A stretch of 64,000 nucleotides of DNA, from positions 62,001-126,000 of the forward strand of contig NZ_JBDJAC010000010.1 of NCBI RefSeq assembly GCF_039652615.1, in the 5' to 3' direction. This DNA comes from Fulvimarina sp039652615. GTDB taxonomy: Bacteria; Pseudomonadota; Alphaproteobacteria; Rhizobiales; Rhizobiaceae. Positions within the stretch are counted from its first letter, which is position 1, and every line of letters begins with the position of its first letter. The translations under genes and the position numbers were made by a program. The notes below the pieces were generated by a model that ran no database searches, was not told the origin of the DNA, and worked only from the letters and a program-made list of their open reading frames with translations. Shown here piece by piece: positions 27,659-35,638 of the stretch.

Positions 27659-28504
27659 TCAGTTCGACGGCATCGCCGCTTCGATGGCAGCCGCCATCTT
27701 TTCCGGGCTCATGGAGCCGGAATATTTCTTGCCATTGATGAAGAAGGTCGGCGTCGCGGTCACACCGAAATCATTCTCGCCAGCCTGCTGAACTTCGACG
27801 ATCTTCTGCTGAAGATCCTTGTTGTTGAGACAGGCGACGAACTCGTCCTGGCTCATTCCGGTCATGCGCGCGATCTTCAGAAGCTCCTGTGACGGGCTTT
27901 CGGCCCCCGCCCAGGTGCGCTGCTGATCGAAGAGGACGTCGACCATCGCCGTGCGACGCTGGTCGTCACCGCTGCAGCGCGCCAGCATGAATGCGGCAAG
28001 CGAGACCGGATCGAACGGGAACTCGCGCAGGATCAGCTTGGCCTTGCCGGTATCGATATAGGCCTTCTTGATGGCCGGATAGCTGTCTTCATGAAACTGC
28101 GCACAGTGGCCACAGGTCATCGAGGCATATTCGACGATGGTGACCGGCGCATCGGGATTGCCCTGCACGACATCCGGCAGAGGCTGCACGCTCATCAGCT
28201 TGGACACATCGACGCTGCCGGTCGATTCCGGTGCTTCCTCGGCCGGCTTCAGCGTCGACTCAGACGAGCTTTCGGCCGTCTGCGCCGCCGGTGCTGCATC
28301 GGATGAAGATGCGGCATCGCTCGTTGTTGCCGGTTCGGCGGACGTGCTGGAGTCCGATGAGGACGATTCGGTCTGTGCGGCGTCAGGTTGGACGATGCCG
28401 TTGGCCGACTTGTCCTCGTCGCTGCAAGCGGCGAGCGTGATCAGGCTGGCACCGGCGAAAGCAAGCGCGGCCAGCTTCAATGGCGAATAACGAGAGCGGG
28501 TCAC
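27659..28504 (-). CDS. DsbA-family thiol:disulfide protein, lipoprotein with long linker
   Basis: A 281-residue envelope protein. A lipobox LAAC near residue 27 is followed by about 70 residues rich in Ser, Glu, Ala and Thr, probably a flexible tether. The thioredoxin/DsbA domain starts near residue 100, with active-site CGHC in SMTCGHCAQFHEDSYP and the cis-proline segment VTATPTFFINGKKYSG. It would oxidise or isomerise disulfides in the periplasm. It follows dciA on the same strand, as in other Rhizobiales. Confidence 0.9.
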   Translation of the reverse strand: MTRSRYSPLKLAALAFAGASLITLAACSDEDKSANGIVQPDAAQTESSSSDSSTSAEPATTSDAASSSDAAPAAQTAESSSESTLKPAEEAPESTGSVDVSKLMSVQPLPDVVQGNPDAPVTIVEYASMTCGHCAQFHEDSYPAIKKAYIDTGKAKLILREFPFDPVSLAAFMLARCSGDDQRRTAMVDVLFDQQRTWAGAESPSQELLKIARMTGMSQDEFVACLNNKDLQQKIVEVQQAGENDFGVTATPTFFINGKKYSGSMSPEKMAAAIEAAMPSN

Positions 28505-28635
28505 GGGCAGAATGTCTCCGGTTGAAAGGCGAACTTTACGGCGGTTTCTATACGGACGTCGACGTGTTGCCTACCATGGCTGGCCGCGATCCCGTCTTAC
28601 AATTCCGTCATGTGGGCGAGAGCGGCCCGGCCCCT

Positions 28636-29154
28636 TCAGTCCCGCGTCCGATCGCTGCGGCTCAACGTCGCCTCAGCAAAGGCCTTCAGGGACTGCCGCA
28701 AAGTCTCGTCCTCAATATGGCCGACCATCGCCTCGATTTTCTGGTGATCCGCCCGGCTCAAGGACCGCGTGCCCGGCTTGTTGCTGCGAGAGGCTTCCAT
28801 TACCGGCATCTGCGTGATCTTCACCTTGCCGACAGCGACGAAGCCGTAGAGCCGGTTGATGCGCTGAATGAGTTCGCTCGTCTGATGCTGAAGCCGCAGG
28901 GCGGCGGCCGGCTCCGCGCCGATCACCAGGGTTGCCGGCTCGAAGGGATCGTCCTCGCCACGCTTCGGCGGCCAGCGGAATTCCAGAGGCCGCGTCTGCC
29001 CGGCAAGGCGCGGGCCGGCAATCTGCGGCCAGGCAAGCGCAAGTTCGGCGGTCATGCCGGCCTTCTTGCGTAAGACCGGATCGATGAGCTTGGCGGCGAT
29101 ATCGGAGAGCGACCGGGTGGGTGGCCGACGCTTCCGTTTCTGGAAATCGTTCAT
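28636..29154 (-). CDS. dciA: DUF721 / DciA-family protein
   Basis: A 172-residue protein with the DUF721 core, residues about 15-105 (ELALAWPQIAGPRLAGQTRPLEF, then LRLQHQTSELIQRINRLYG). DciA is the ancestral helicase operator that helps load the replicative helicase DnaB. The N-terminal RKRRPPTRSLSDIAAKLIDP is usual for the alphaproteobacterial form. It overlaps the upstream membrane-protein gene by 4 bases and lies upstream of the dsbA gene. Confidence 0.88.
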   Translation of the reverse strand: MNDFQKRKRRPPTRSLSDIAAKLIDPVLRKKAGMTAELALAWPQIAGPRLAGQTRPLEFRWPPKRGEDDPFEPATLVIGAEPAAALRLQHQTSELIQRINRLYGFVAVGKVKITQMPVMEASRSNKPGTRSLSRADHQKIEAMVGHIEDETLRQSLKAFAEATLSRSDRTRD

Positions 29155-30449
29155 CGAGGCGCGTCCTTTACCGGTCGTGCATCAGGCCCGTTCATCATCG
29201 TCCCTGCCAGCGTCCAGATCGAAAGGGCCCAGACGGCGTCCAGAATATCATGGAAGAACATGATATTCGTGAGCCCCGGGATCAGATAGGCGCAGACAAG
29301 GATCAGCGCGAAGGCGAGACGGGCCCCGCCGTTCTCGTCTCGCCGCAGCCGGAAGGCGCACCAGATCGGCGTCAGGAGGACGGCGAGAAGCGCCGCGATG
29401 CCGAGAAGTCCGGCCTGAACGCCCACGGTCAGGATGATGTTGTGCAGATGGCTAAAGGAAAATTCGCCGGCAAATGCAGCCCCCAGATGCGGCTTGACGG
29501 CGGCCCAGAAACCGCTCCCCCCCCAGCCGAGAAATGGGCGTTCCAGAAAAGCGGCGACGCCTGCCTGGTACATCTCCGCCCTCAGGCTGAGGGAGGTCGC
29601 GGCATCGGCATCCGAGAACATCATCTGGACGTCCCGCATCAGATCCTGAGCGCGCGATCCGATATATTCGGCGCCAAGCAGCGTGCCCACAACGGCGCAC
29701 ACCAGAACCGCGCCGATGATCGAGCGGCGGCTCACCCGCCCGATCCGCGACCAGATGAGCGCGAGGTCTCGTCGCCGGGTCCACAGGGCAATTGCGAGGA
29801 TGAGGGGAAGCGCCGGCCAAGCACCACGCATACCGGTCATGAGCAGGCTCAGCGAAGCGCCGTACATGCCCAGAACAGCGGCAATGTTCCACGAAAGACG
29901 GTGTCTCTCGCCAAGCCCCAGGAAGGAAAGGCCGGCGGTCAGCAGGCAGAGGATGGAGAACGGACCGGGATTGCCCGAAAGGCCTTCGGCCCTGTAGCCG
30001 TCCGACACGAGGATCGAGCCGAGCGCCACGACGGGCACGACAATACCGCCGATCGCAGCCCCCTTGAACACGGCGTCGAGCACGTCTTCTGCCTGGGAGA
30101 TCGCAACCCGATGCACCGCGACGATCGGCATCAGGAAGAAAAGCCGCAGACCGATATCGAGTGCAGCGGTGCCGGGCGCGCTGTTAACGATATCGGCAAG
30201 CGCCAGCACGCAGAAGAAAGCGATCTGGCTCCAGAGGATCGGCGCAGCCGGGCCGAAGGCGCGCCATTGAAGCCGTCCGACGAAGAGGCAGATTGCCGCC
30301 CAAGAAGCGAGGACCGTGACCAAGACCCCGAGCAGGGATCCGGCCAGCGGCACAAGCGCGTATGAGAATGTCACCGCGCGCCGGTTGCGCTCTGCCATGC
30401 CCTCGGTGGGCGGATTGATCAGCCGGGCGAAAGACGTCACTGGGTTCAT
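29151..30449 (-). CDS. O-antigen ligase/polymerase-like (Wzy/WaaL) membrane protein
   Basis: A protein of 432 residues from ATG 30449 (440 if 30473 is used) with about ten membrane segments. The large periplasmic loop before the last segments has the family pattern AAFLERPFLGWGGSGFW and the SHLHNIILTVGVQAG motif, whose histidine is conserved in O-antigen ligases. Such proteins attach or polymerise undecaprenyl-linked glycans. No glycan genes are adjacent; it sits between mutY and dciA and overlaps dciA by 4 bases. Specific function unknown. Confidence 0.78.
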   Translation of the reverse strand: MNPVTSFARLINPPTEGMAERNRRAVTFSYALVPLAGSLLGVLVTVLASWAAICLFVGRLQWRAFGPAAPILWSQIAFFCVLALADIVNSAPGTAALDIGLRLFFLMPIVAVHRVAISQAEDVLDAVFKGAAIGGIVVPVVALGSILVSDGYRAEGLSGNPGPFSILCLLTAGLSFLGLGERHRLSWNIAAVLGMYGASLSLLMTGMRGAWPALPLILAIALWTRRRDLALIWSRIGRVSRRSIIGAVLVCAVVGTLLGAEYIGSRAQDLMRDVQMMFSDADAATSLSLRAEMYQAGVAAFLERPFLGWGGSGFWAAVKPHLGAAFAGEFSFSHLHNIILTVGVQAGLLGIAALLAVLLTPIWCAFRLRRDENGGARLAFALILVCAYLIPGLTNIMFFHDILDAVWALSIWTLAGTMMNGPDARPVKDAPR

Positions 30450-30508
30450 TGCGCCGTCCTTGCCATCCTGCACTTAGCCTTCCCGTTTCGCCGACCGAAA
30501 GCCTGCTC

Positions 30509-31747
30509 ATGTCGCGTCACCACGACCAGCTCTCCCGAAAGATCCTCGACTGGTACGACATCCACGCGCGGGATATGCCCTGGCGCGTGGGCCCGAACGC
30601 TCGGAAAGCCGGGATCCGGCCGGATCCTTACAGGGTCTGGCTGTCGGAGGTCATGCTGCAACAGACAACCGTGGCAGCGGTGAAACCTTTTTTCGAGCGC
30701 TTCGTCAATCGCTGGCCGACCGTCTCCGATCTCGCAGCGGCCGACGCGAACGAGGTCATGGCAGAGTGGGCGGGGCTCGGCTACTACAGCCGCGCGCGCA
30801 ATCTTCATGCCTGTGCGCAAACGGTTGCCACAGAGTATGGCGGCACGTTTCCCCAAACGGCGGCGGGCCTGAAGGCACTCCCGGGCATCGGCGATTACAC
30901 CTCGGCCGCCATCGCCTCGATCGCCTTTGACGAGCCGGCCCCCGTCGTCGATGGCAATATCGAACGTGTGGTCACGCGGCTCTACCGCATCGCTGACCCG
31001 TTGCCCGGCGCCAAGCCCAGGATCAGGGAGAAAGTTGCGGACCTGACGCCAGAAGATCGGCCGGGCGATTTCGCCCAGGCGATGATGGATCTCGGCGCGA
31101 CGATCTGCGTCCCACGATCTCCGAACTGCCTGATCTGCCCAGCCACCGGTTCCTGCGAAGCCCGGAGCGAGGGCGATCAGAGCCGCTATCCGGTCAAGGC
31201 ACCGAAGAAACAGGTTCCGAGCCGTGTCGGCGCGGCCTTTGTCGCGGTCCGGCGTTCCGACGGCGCCGTCTGGCTCAGGCGACGTCCATCAAGCGGCATG
31301 CTTGGCGGCATGGCGGAGGCACCCTCGACCAACTGGTCGGCAAGGGAAGATGGCGAGACCGGTATCAATGCCGCGCCGTTCGCGGCCGAATGGCAAATGG
31401 CAGGCGCCGTCGACCACGGCTTCACCCACTTCAAGCTCCAACTGACCGTCTATCGCGCCGAGATCGAGGAAACGCCGGATGTGGACGGCTGGTGGGCGGC
31501 AGTGGATCAGATCGCCGATCAGGGGCTGTCGACGCTGATGCGCAAGGTCGTGACGCGCGCCCTCGCCCATGACCATCGAGACATCAGGGCAAAGCCGGCC
31601 GCACCGGGCCGCGAGGGGCCAGCGGAACCACTTCATCCCGAAGCAGCCGGTGAAGCCCCGCTGCTTGGCAAGACCCAGGCGGCGGAACGCCGGACCCGCC
31701 CGGTGAGGCGAGCCCGGCGCACGTCCGAACGCTGGTCGCGCCGGTAA
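30509..31747 (+). CDS. mutY: A/G-specific adenine glycosylase
   Basis: A 412-residue repair glycosylase removing adenine opposite 8-oxoguanine. LQQTTVAAV, the helix-hairpin-helix LPGIGDYTSAAI and the catalytic aspartate in VDGNIERV are present. The [4Fe-4S] cysteines have spacing C-x6-C-x2-C-x5-C (CVPRSPNC, LIC, PATGSC). A Nudix-like MutT domain recognises 8-oxoG (MLGGMAEAPSTNW, then DHGFTHFKL). About 55 residues at the C-terminus form an Arg/Pro-rich tail. The ATG at 30509 fits the usual N-terminus. It is divergent from the O-antigen-ligase-like gene. Confidence 0.95.
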   Translation: MSRHHDQLSRKILDWYDIHARDMPWRVGPNARKAGIRPDPYRVWLSEVMLQQTTVAAVKPFFERFVNRWPTVSDLAAADANEVMAEWAGLGYYSRARNLHACAQTVATEYGGTFPQTAAGLKALPGIGDYTSAAIASIAFDEPAPVVDGNIERVVTRLYRIADPLPGAKPRIREKVADLTPEDRPGDFAQAMMDLGATICVPRSPNCLICPATGSCEARSEGDQSRYPVKAPKKQVPSRVGAAFVAVRRSDGAVWLRRRPSSGMLGGMAEAPSTNWSAREDGETGINAAPFAAEWQMAGAVDHGFTHFKLQLTVYRAEIEETPDVDGWWAAVDQIADQGLSTLMRKVVTRALAHDHRDIRAKPAAPGREGPAEPLHPEAAGEAPLLGKTQAAERRTRPVRRARRTSERWSRR

Positions 31748-31776
31748 ACTCACCAGCCAAAAGCTATTCAGCCCGG

Positions 31777-31842
31777 CTTATACGAAATCCGTTTGATCGC
31801 TTCGCGATAACGGATTTGAAGACGCTCACGCGCCGCGCGGGC
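31777..31842 (-). repeat. Dispersed palindromic repeat, copy 2
   Basis: On the minus strand this matches 5839-5905 across the full length, including GCCCGCGCGGCG at one end and TTTCGTATAAG at the other, with a handful of changes. The hairpin is at 31785-31817. It lies between converging mutY and ccrM. Confidence 0.75.
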
Positions 31843-31846
31843 TTCG

Positions 31847-31881
31847 ATACCGTCCCCGGCTTGATCAGCCGGGGACGGTAT
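31847..31881. terminator. Perfect 15-bp palindrome, probable bidirectional terminator
   Basis: Arms ATACCGTCCCCGGCT and AGCCGGGGACGGTAT with loop TGATC, between converging mutY and ccrM, directly beside the dispersed repeat. A degenerate relative lies at 17640-17672, so it may be part of a larger repeat element rather than a plain terminator. Confidence 0.65.
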
Positions 31882-31937
31882 TGGACTGCCGGGCTGGGAA
31901 GATCAGAGCGCGCGTGGCGGGCGAGTCTCGAAGATCG

Positions 31938-33074
31938 TCAGGCCCTTGCCGCCGTCGCCATGCGCTGACGCGCAACCTGACGCAGCTCGTCGATCGGCCT
32001 CAGCTTCTGGCCTTCCTTGACGTGCCAGAAGGTCCAGCCGTTGCAGGCATCGAGACCCTGCACCCGAGCGCCGATGCGGTGGATCGAAGCGGCGTCGTCG
32101 CCGACGGCGATCGTGCCGTCCGCTCTCACCCGCGCACGGTAGCGGTGCTTTGAGTCCGTGAGTTCGGTGCCCGGCTTGACCAACCCTGCCTCGATCAGGC
32201 TCGCGAACGGCACGCGCGGCTCGGCGCGCTTGCCGCCCGTGATCTTCAGATCGTCCTCTTCGAGCGGTTCGATCTCCGCGATCCGCCGCCGGGCGACCTT
32301 CACATATTCGTCCTCGCGCTCGATGCCGACGAAGTCGCGGCCAAGGCGCTTTGCCACGGCCCCGGTCGTTCCGGTCCCGAAGAACGGGTCGAGGATCACA
32401 TCGCCCGGCTTCGTGGAAGCCATGATGATGCGCGCAAGCAGGGCTTCCGGCTTCTGGGTCGGATGGGCTTTCACGCCATCCTCGTCCTTCAGCCGCTCGC
32501 CGCCCGAACAGATCGGGAAGAGCCAGTCGGAGCGCATCTGAACATCGTCGTTCGACGCCTTCAGGGCATCGTAATTGAAGGTGTAGCTCTTCGCTTTGGC
32601 ATCCCGCGAGGCCCAGATCAGGGTTTCGTGGGCATTCTGGAAGCGCTTGCCGCGAAAGTTCGGCATCGGGTTGGTCTTGCGCCAGACGATATCGTTGAGG
32701 ATCCAGTAGCCGAGATCCTGAAGGCTCGCGCCGACGCGGAAGATGTTGTGATAGGAGCCGATCACCCAGAGGGTGCCGTTCGGCTTCAGAACGCGCCGGG
32801 CCGCGAGCAGCCAGGCACGGGTGAAGGCATCATAGGCCTGGAAGCTCTCGAACTGGTCCCAGGCATCGTCGACGGCATCCACCTTGGAATGATCCGGGCG
32901 CATCAGATCGCCGCCGAGCTGCAGGTTATAGGGGGGATCGGCAAAGATCGCGTCCACCGATCCGGCCGGCAGGCGCTCCATTTCCGTCACGCAATGGCCC
33001 TGCAGGATCTGGTTGCGCCAGCCGATCTCGGGAGATGGCTGACTGTGGACGAGAACGGGTCCGCTACGCTTCAT
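31938..33074 (-). CDS. ccrM: Cell-cycle DNA adenine methyltransferase CcrM (GANTC)
   Basis: A 378-residue beta-class N6-adenine methyltransferase. The catalytic motif DPPYNLQLGG is near residues 47-56, and the SAM-binding motif DPFFGTGTTGAVAKRLGRDFVGIE lies at about 225-250, the order expected of the beta class. The C-terminal domain beyond residue 280 (PFASLIEAGLVKPG, then HRIGARVQGLDACNGWTFWH) is the CcrM-specific region needed for DNA recognition. It methylates GANTC late in the cell cycle and is essential in many alphaproteobacteria. It is divergent from the HAD gene. Confidence 0.97.
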   Translation of the reverse strand: MKRSGPVLVHSQPSPEIGWRNQILQGHCVTEMERLPAGSVDAIFADPPYNLQLGGDLMRPDHSKVDAVDDAWDQFESFQAYDAFTRAWLLAARRVLKPNGTLWVIGSYHNIFRVGASLQDLGYWILNDIVWRKTNPMPNFRGKRFQNAHETLIWASRDAKAKSYTFNYDALKASNDDVQMRSDWLFPICSGGERLKDEDGVKAHPTQKPEALLARIIMASTKPGDVILDPFFGTGTTGAVAKRLGRDFVGIEREDEYVKVARRRIAEIEPLEEDDLKITGGKRAEPRVPFASLIEAGLVKPGTELTDSKHRYRARVRADGTIAVGDDAASIHRIGARVQGLDACNGWTFWHVKEGQKLRPIDELRQVARQRMATAARA

Positions 33075-33267
33075 ACTCTACACCGCCGCTTGACTTCGGT
33101 TTTCAACAGGTCTTTCGCAGAACACAGTTACCGAACGCGGTTAATTACCGGTGAAAACGCGCCGCCGCTTTGGCGGAAATCTGTCGTACCCATGCTTGGC
33201 GGCAGGACGGCTCCCGTGATACCGCCGCGCCAGATCTCCGATGCGATCGTCTTGAGGACCCTCCCCC

Positions 33268-33963
33268 ATGCCCATGCCAAAGCTGATGATCTTCGATTGC
33301 GACGGCGTTCTGGTCGACAGCGAGATCATCGCCGCCGATGTCGAGGCCAAGCTGATCGCGGAATACGGTGTGGAGATGAGCGCCGAGGATCTGGCGATCC
33401 GCTTCGCGGGCCTCACCTTTCCCGTGATCCTGGAAAAGATCAGCGAAGAAAGCGGTCAGCCCATGTCCGCCAGCCTCATCGATCGTGCGGACGCGGAAAT
33501 CGATCGCCGTCTCAGTGAAGAGGTCGAGGAGCTTGCCGGCGTCCGCGAGGCGATCGAAGCCTTCGCGGCGAAGGGCGTTCCCTACTGCATCTGCTCGAAC
33601 TCGTCCTCGGCCCGGCTCGAACTCGAGCTCGAACATGTGGGCCTGTGGGATTATTTCACTCCGCACGTCTTCGCGGCCCGCGAAGTGGGCACGAAAAAGG
33701 GAAAGCCGGCGCCGGACGTGTTTATCCATGCCTGCGAGACCTTCGGCATAAAGCCATCGGACGCTTTCGTCATCGAGGATTCCGTGCACGGCGTTGCGGC
33801 CGCCAGCGCAGCGGGTTGCCGGGTCATCGGTTTTACCGGCGCAAGCCACACCTATCCGGGGCACGCCGAAGCGCTGGCCGAAGCCGGCGCAACGACGGTC
33901 ATCAGCAAGCTGAAAGACCTCGAGCCGACCGTCGCCGCCCTCTCGGAATTCGACGAGATCTAG
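33268..33963 (+). CDS. HAD-superfamily hydrolase (subfamily IA, phosphatase or phosphomutase-like)
   Basis: A 231-residue HAD enzyme. The nucleophile motif is FDCDGVLVDSE (residues 8-18), motif II is CSNSS, the lysine is in KKGKPAPDVF and motif IV is VIEDSVHGV. The inserted cap is helical, as in beta-phosphoglucomutase and small sugar phosphatases. The exact substrate is not evident. The neighbours ccrM and the AT-rich cassette give no functional hint. Confidence 0.87.
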   Translation: MPMPKLMIFDCDGVLVDSEIIAADVEAKLIAEYGVEMSAEDLAIRFAGLTFPVILEKISEESGQPMSASLIDRADAEIDRRLSEEVEELAGVREAIEAFAAKGVPYCICSNSSSARLELELEHVGLWDYFTPHVFAAREVGTKKGKPAPDVFIHACETFGIKPSDAFVIEDSVHGVAAASAAGCRVIGFTGASHTYPGHAEALAEAGATTVISKLKDLEPTVAALSEFDEI

Positions 33964-34175
33964 GCCGCGAGATTCGACGGTTTCGCACCAGAGGCGCTGA
34001 AACCCAATACGATGACAGTGTTTGCAAAACGAGAGATCGAAGATCTAGAGACGCTTGGTGACACGCCGATCTGCTTCATAAGACAGCATATGGCGACCGA
34101 CACCGTCCGCCAATCCAGTGCCGCGCCTATATGCTGAAACAGCATGCCGGCGAGCGGAAAAGTGGGATGCAAGAA

Positions 34176-34194
34176 GGGACCGGGAACCGGTCCC
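34176..34194 (+). terminator. Hairpin between the HAD gene and the AT-rich cassette
   Basis: Eight-base arms GGGACCGG and CCGGTCCC with loop GAA. It is the strongest fold in the 290 bases between the HAD stop and the cassette edge. This stretch also contains a weaker CGGAT/ATCCG repeat at 34219-34236 and no gene that I can support. Confidence 0.5.
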
Positions 34195-34253
34195 TATTCT
34201 GCGACAGGCTTTTGCGACGGATAAGCCTATAATCCGACAGGCGGTCAGGAATC

Positions 34254-34279
34254 GTCTCAAAACCGGTCGGTTTCGAGAC
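34254..34279. repeat. Left boundary palindrome of the AT-rich cassette
   Basis: Arms GTCTCAAAACCG and CGGTTTCGAGAC around GT. A near copy (23 of 26 bases when inverted, 22 when direct) is at 36064-36089. Both copies continue towards the cassette interior with AACAGAAT after a short spacer, favouring the inverted reading. Confidence 0.7.
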
Positions 34280-34283
34280 TGCA

Positions 34284-34302
34284 ACAGAATTGCGAATTCT
34301 GT
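34284..34302 (-). terminator. Hairpin after the radical SAM maturase
   Basis: Arms ACAGAATT and AATTCTGT around three bases, 32 bases beyond the maturase stop on the minus strand. There is no good T-run on that strand, so it may act together with the adjoining GTCTC palindrome. Confidence 0.4.
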
Positions 34303-34334
34303 TTCAAAAAATAATCTCTCCTGTCAAAAACTAA

Positions 34335-35417
34335 CTATTGGAACTCACGCGTTAAGATTTTTACCCTTTTTGCCATTTCATAATATGTCGAACAATAAAC
34401 AGACGGTCTATTGAAATTTCCATCTGCATATCTCGTCGACGGATGTCCCCCACCGCATAAATCAAAATGCTCGCAAGACATGCAGGTATTGCAAGGTTTA
34501 TCCAAATTGTAATCACTATAAAACTTTTTTGATTTTTCGATAAACTTTTCGATATTAAAATCTAGTTGGAAAGGCACGATTATCTTTTCTGCATTATTTA
34601 TATTGATGTTGTCGAATTCCTCAGCGATTGTCATAGTCCCATTTGTTTCTAAAATAATAAAATCGTGATCTATGCTTCCGCCGAGAGTGGATAAATCACC
34701 ATTGACGCCAATTGATTTTTTAAACATTGTGTTAAATATTCTTACGTCTACACTATCAGCTTCTGGAAGCCACACGTTTAATAAATCAGAAAAAAAGTTT
34801 TTCGTTTCTAAGATTTTTTTATTTTCAATACCTAATGATTCTACAGACTCCATCTGTGGAAGAAAATCCATTCTCCTTACACCCAATGCACGCAAGCCGC
34901 TATATATCGCAGATGCATTTTGCTCTGGATTAACCACACAGAGAACGCCGAATGGAATTTGCCTTTTGTTCAGCCGATCTATAGCGCGTTTAACTATTTT
35001 ATATGAACCGTAGCCTCCCTCAAAAACTCTATTTTTATCATTTATACTTTGTGGTCCATCTAAACTTATTCCAATATGAACTTTATTTTTTTCGAATAAC
35101 GAAATAAACTTTTCCGATAAAAGTGTCGCATTCGTTTGAACGGCGGCAAAGAAGGTCTTATCGTGAAATCCCCTATGCGATAAAGCCTCTTCAAAATACT
35201 CAAGGCCCATCATAAGCGGTTCGCCGCCATGAAACACTACACTGACCGAATTTCCGGCTCGATTTGCGTATTTCTTTAATGAATCTAAAAAAGACAACAA
35301 TGTAGATACGGGGAGCTCTTCCCCGTATCTTGTAGTGTTATCGTTTATGTAATAGCAATACGTACATTTCAGATTGCATTTTCTATTTAATTTTATAATA
35401 GCCTGATTTATTATCAT
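34335..35417 (-). CDS. Radical SAM/SPASM peptide maturase of the AT-rich cassette
   Basis: A 360-residue enzyme. Cys14, Cys18 and Cys21 (CNLKCTYC) bind the radical-SAM cluster. VVFHGGEPLM, VQTNATLL and IGISLDGP are barrel motifs of peptide-modifying members. The C-terminus has Cys309, 312, 315, 321 and 342 as C-x2-C-x2-C-x5-C followed by GGGHPSTRY and NRPSVYC. From memory, this CGGG...RY...PSVYC pattern marks the partial SPASM domain of cyclophane-forming maturases (FxsB, GrrM and XyeB type). ATG 35417 is one base after the stop of the 65-residue peptide gene, so the two are translationally coupled. Codon use is AT-rich. The chemistry is inferred and the class is not recognised. Confidence 0.85.
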   Translation of the reverse strand: MIINQAIIKLNRKCNLKCTYCYYINDNTTRYGEELPVSTLLSFLDSLKKYANRAGNSVSVVFHGGEPLMMGLEYFEEALSHRGFHDKTFFAAVQTNATLLSEKFISLFEKNKVHIGISLDGPQSINDKNRVFEGGYGSYKIVKRAIDRLNKRQIPFGVLCVVNPEQNASAIYSGLRALGVRRMDFLPQMESVESLGIENKKILETKNFFSDLLNVWLPEADSVDVRIFNTMFKKSIGVNGDLSTLGGSIDHDFIILETNGTMTIAEEFDNININNAEKIIVPFQLDFNIEKFIEKSKKFYSDYNLDKPCNTCMSCEHFDLCGGGHPSTRYADGNFNRPSVYCSTYYEMAKRVKILTREFQ

Positions 35418-35418
35418 C

Positions 35419-35616
35419 TTAACAAGATGACTTATCAAATGTAGTTTTATGGTGAGGCTGACACGAACCTCCATCAGCCAATATGTTTTGCATGTGCTTC
35501 GCTTTTGCGTTAGCGTATGCGGCATCTAGTGCTTTTGAAAGCTCTGACTCGGATATATCTTTGTTGTCGATTTCAATATTAAGCTCGATATCGGCTTTCT
35601 TATCATTATTACTCAT
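35419..35616 (-). CDS. Candidate precursor peptide A (65 aa), ends in a Cys/His-containing tail
   Basis: A 65-residue peptide with GGAG at a good distance before ATG 35616. Residues 1-46 are acidic and helical, a plausible leader (ELNIEIDNKD, then ELSKALDAAYANAKAK). ADGG at 47-50 could mark the leader-core border. The tail from 51 is S-C-Q-P-H-H-K-T-T-F-D-K-S-S-C, with Cys52 and Cys65 framing two His and one Phe. The stop is followed after one base by the maturase ATG, the usual arrangement of a substrate and its enzyme. An aromatic residue (Phe60, or the His pair) could be the crosslink site. I recognise no family. Confidence 0.7.
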   Translation of the reverse strand: MSNNDKKADIELNIEIDNKDISESELSKALDAAYANAKAKHMQNILADGGSCQPHHKTTFDKSSC

Positions 35617-35638
35617 TTTGATTGCTCCAACATGATTG

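Noticed and set aside
29121..30365. Plus-strand frame of 414 codons opposite the O-antigen-ligase-like gene
   Set aside because: Highly charged, no fold signature, and exactly mirrors a membrane protein gene. A shadow.
34335..35417. Reading the radical SAM enzyme as an anaerobic sulfatase-maturing enzyme
   Set aside because: There is no sulfatase gene nearby, the SPASM part lacks the first cysteines of anSME, and two small peptide genes are coupled to it.
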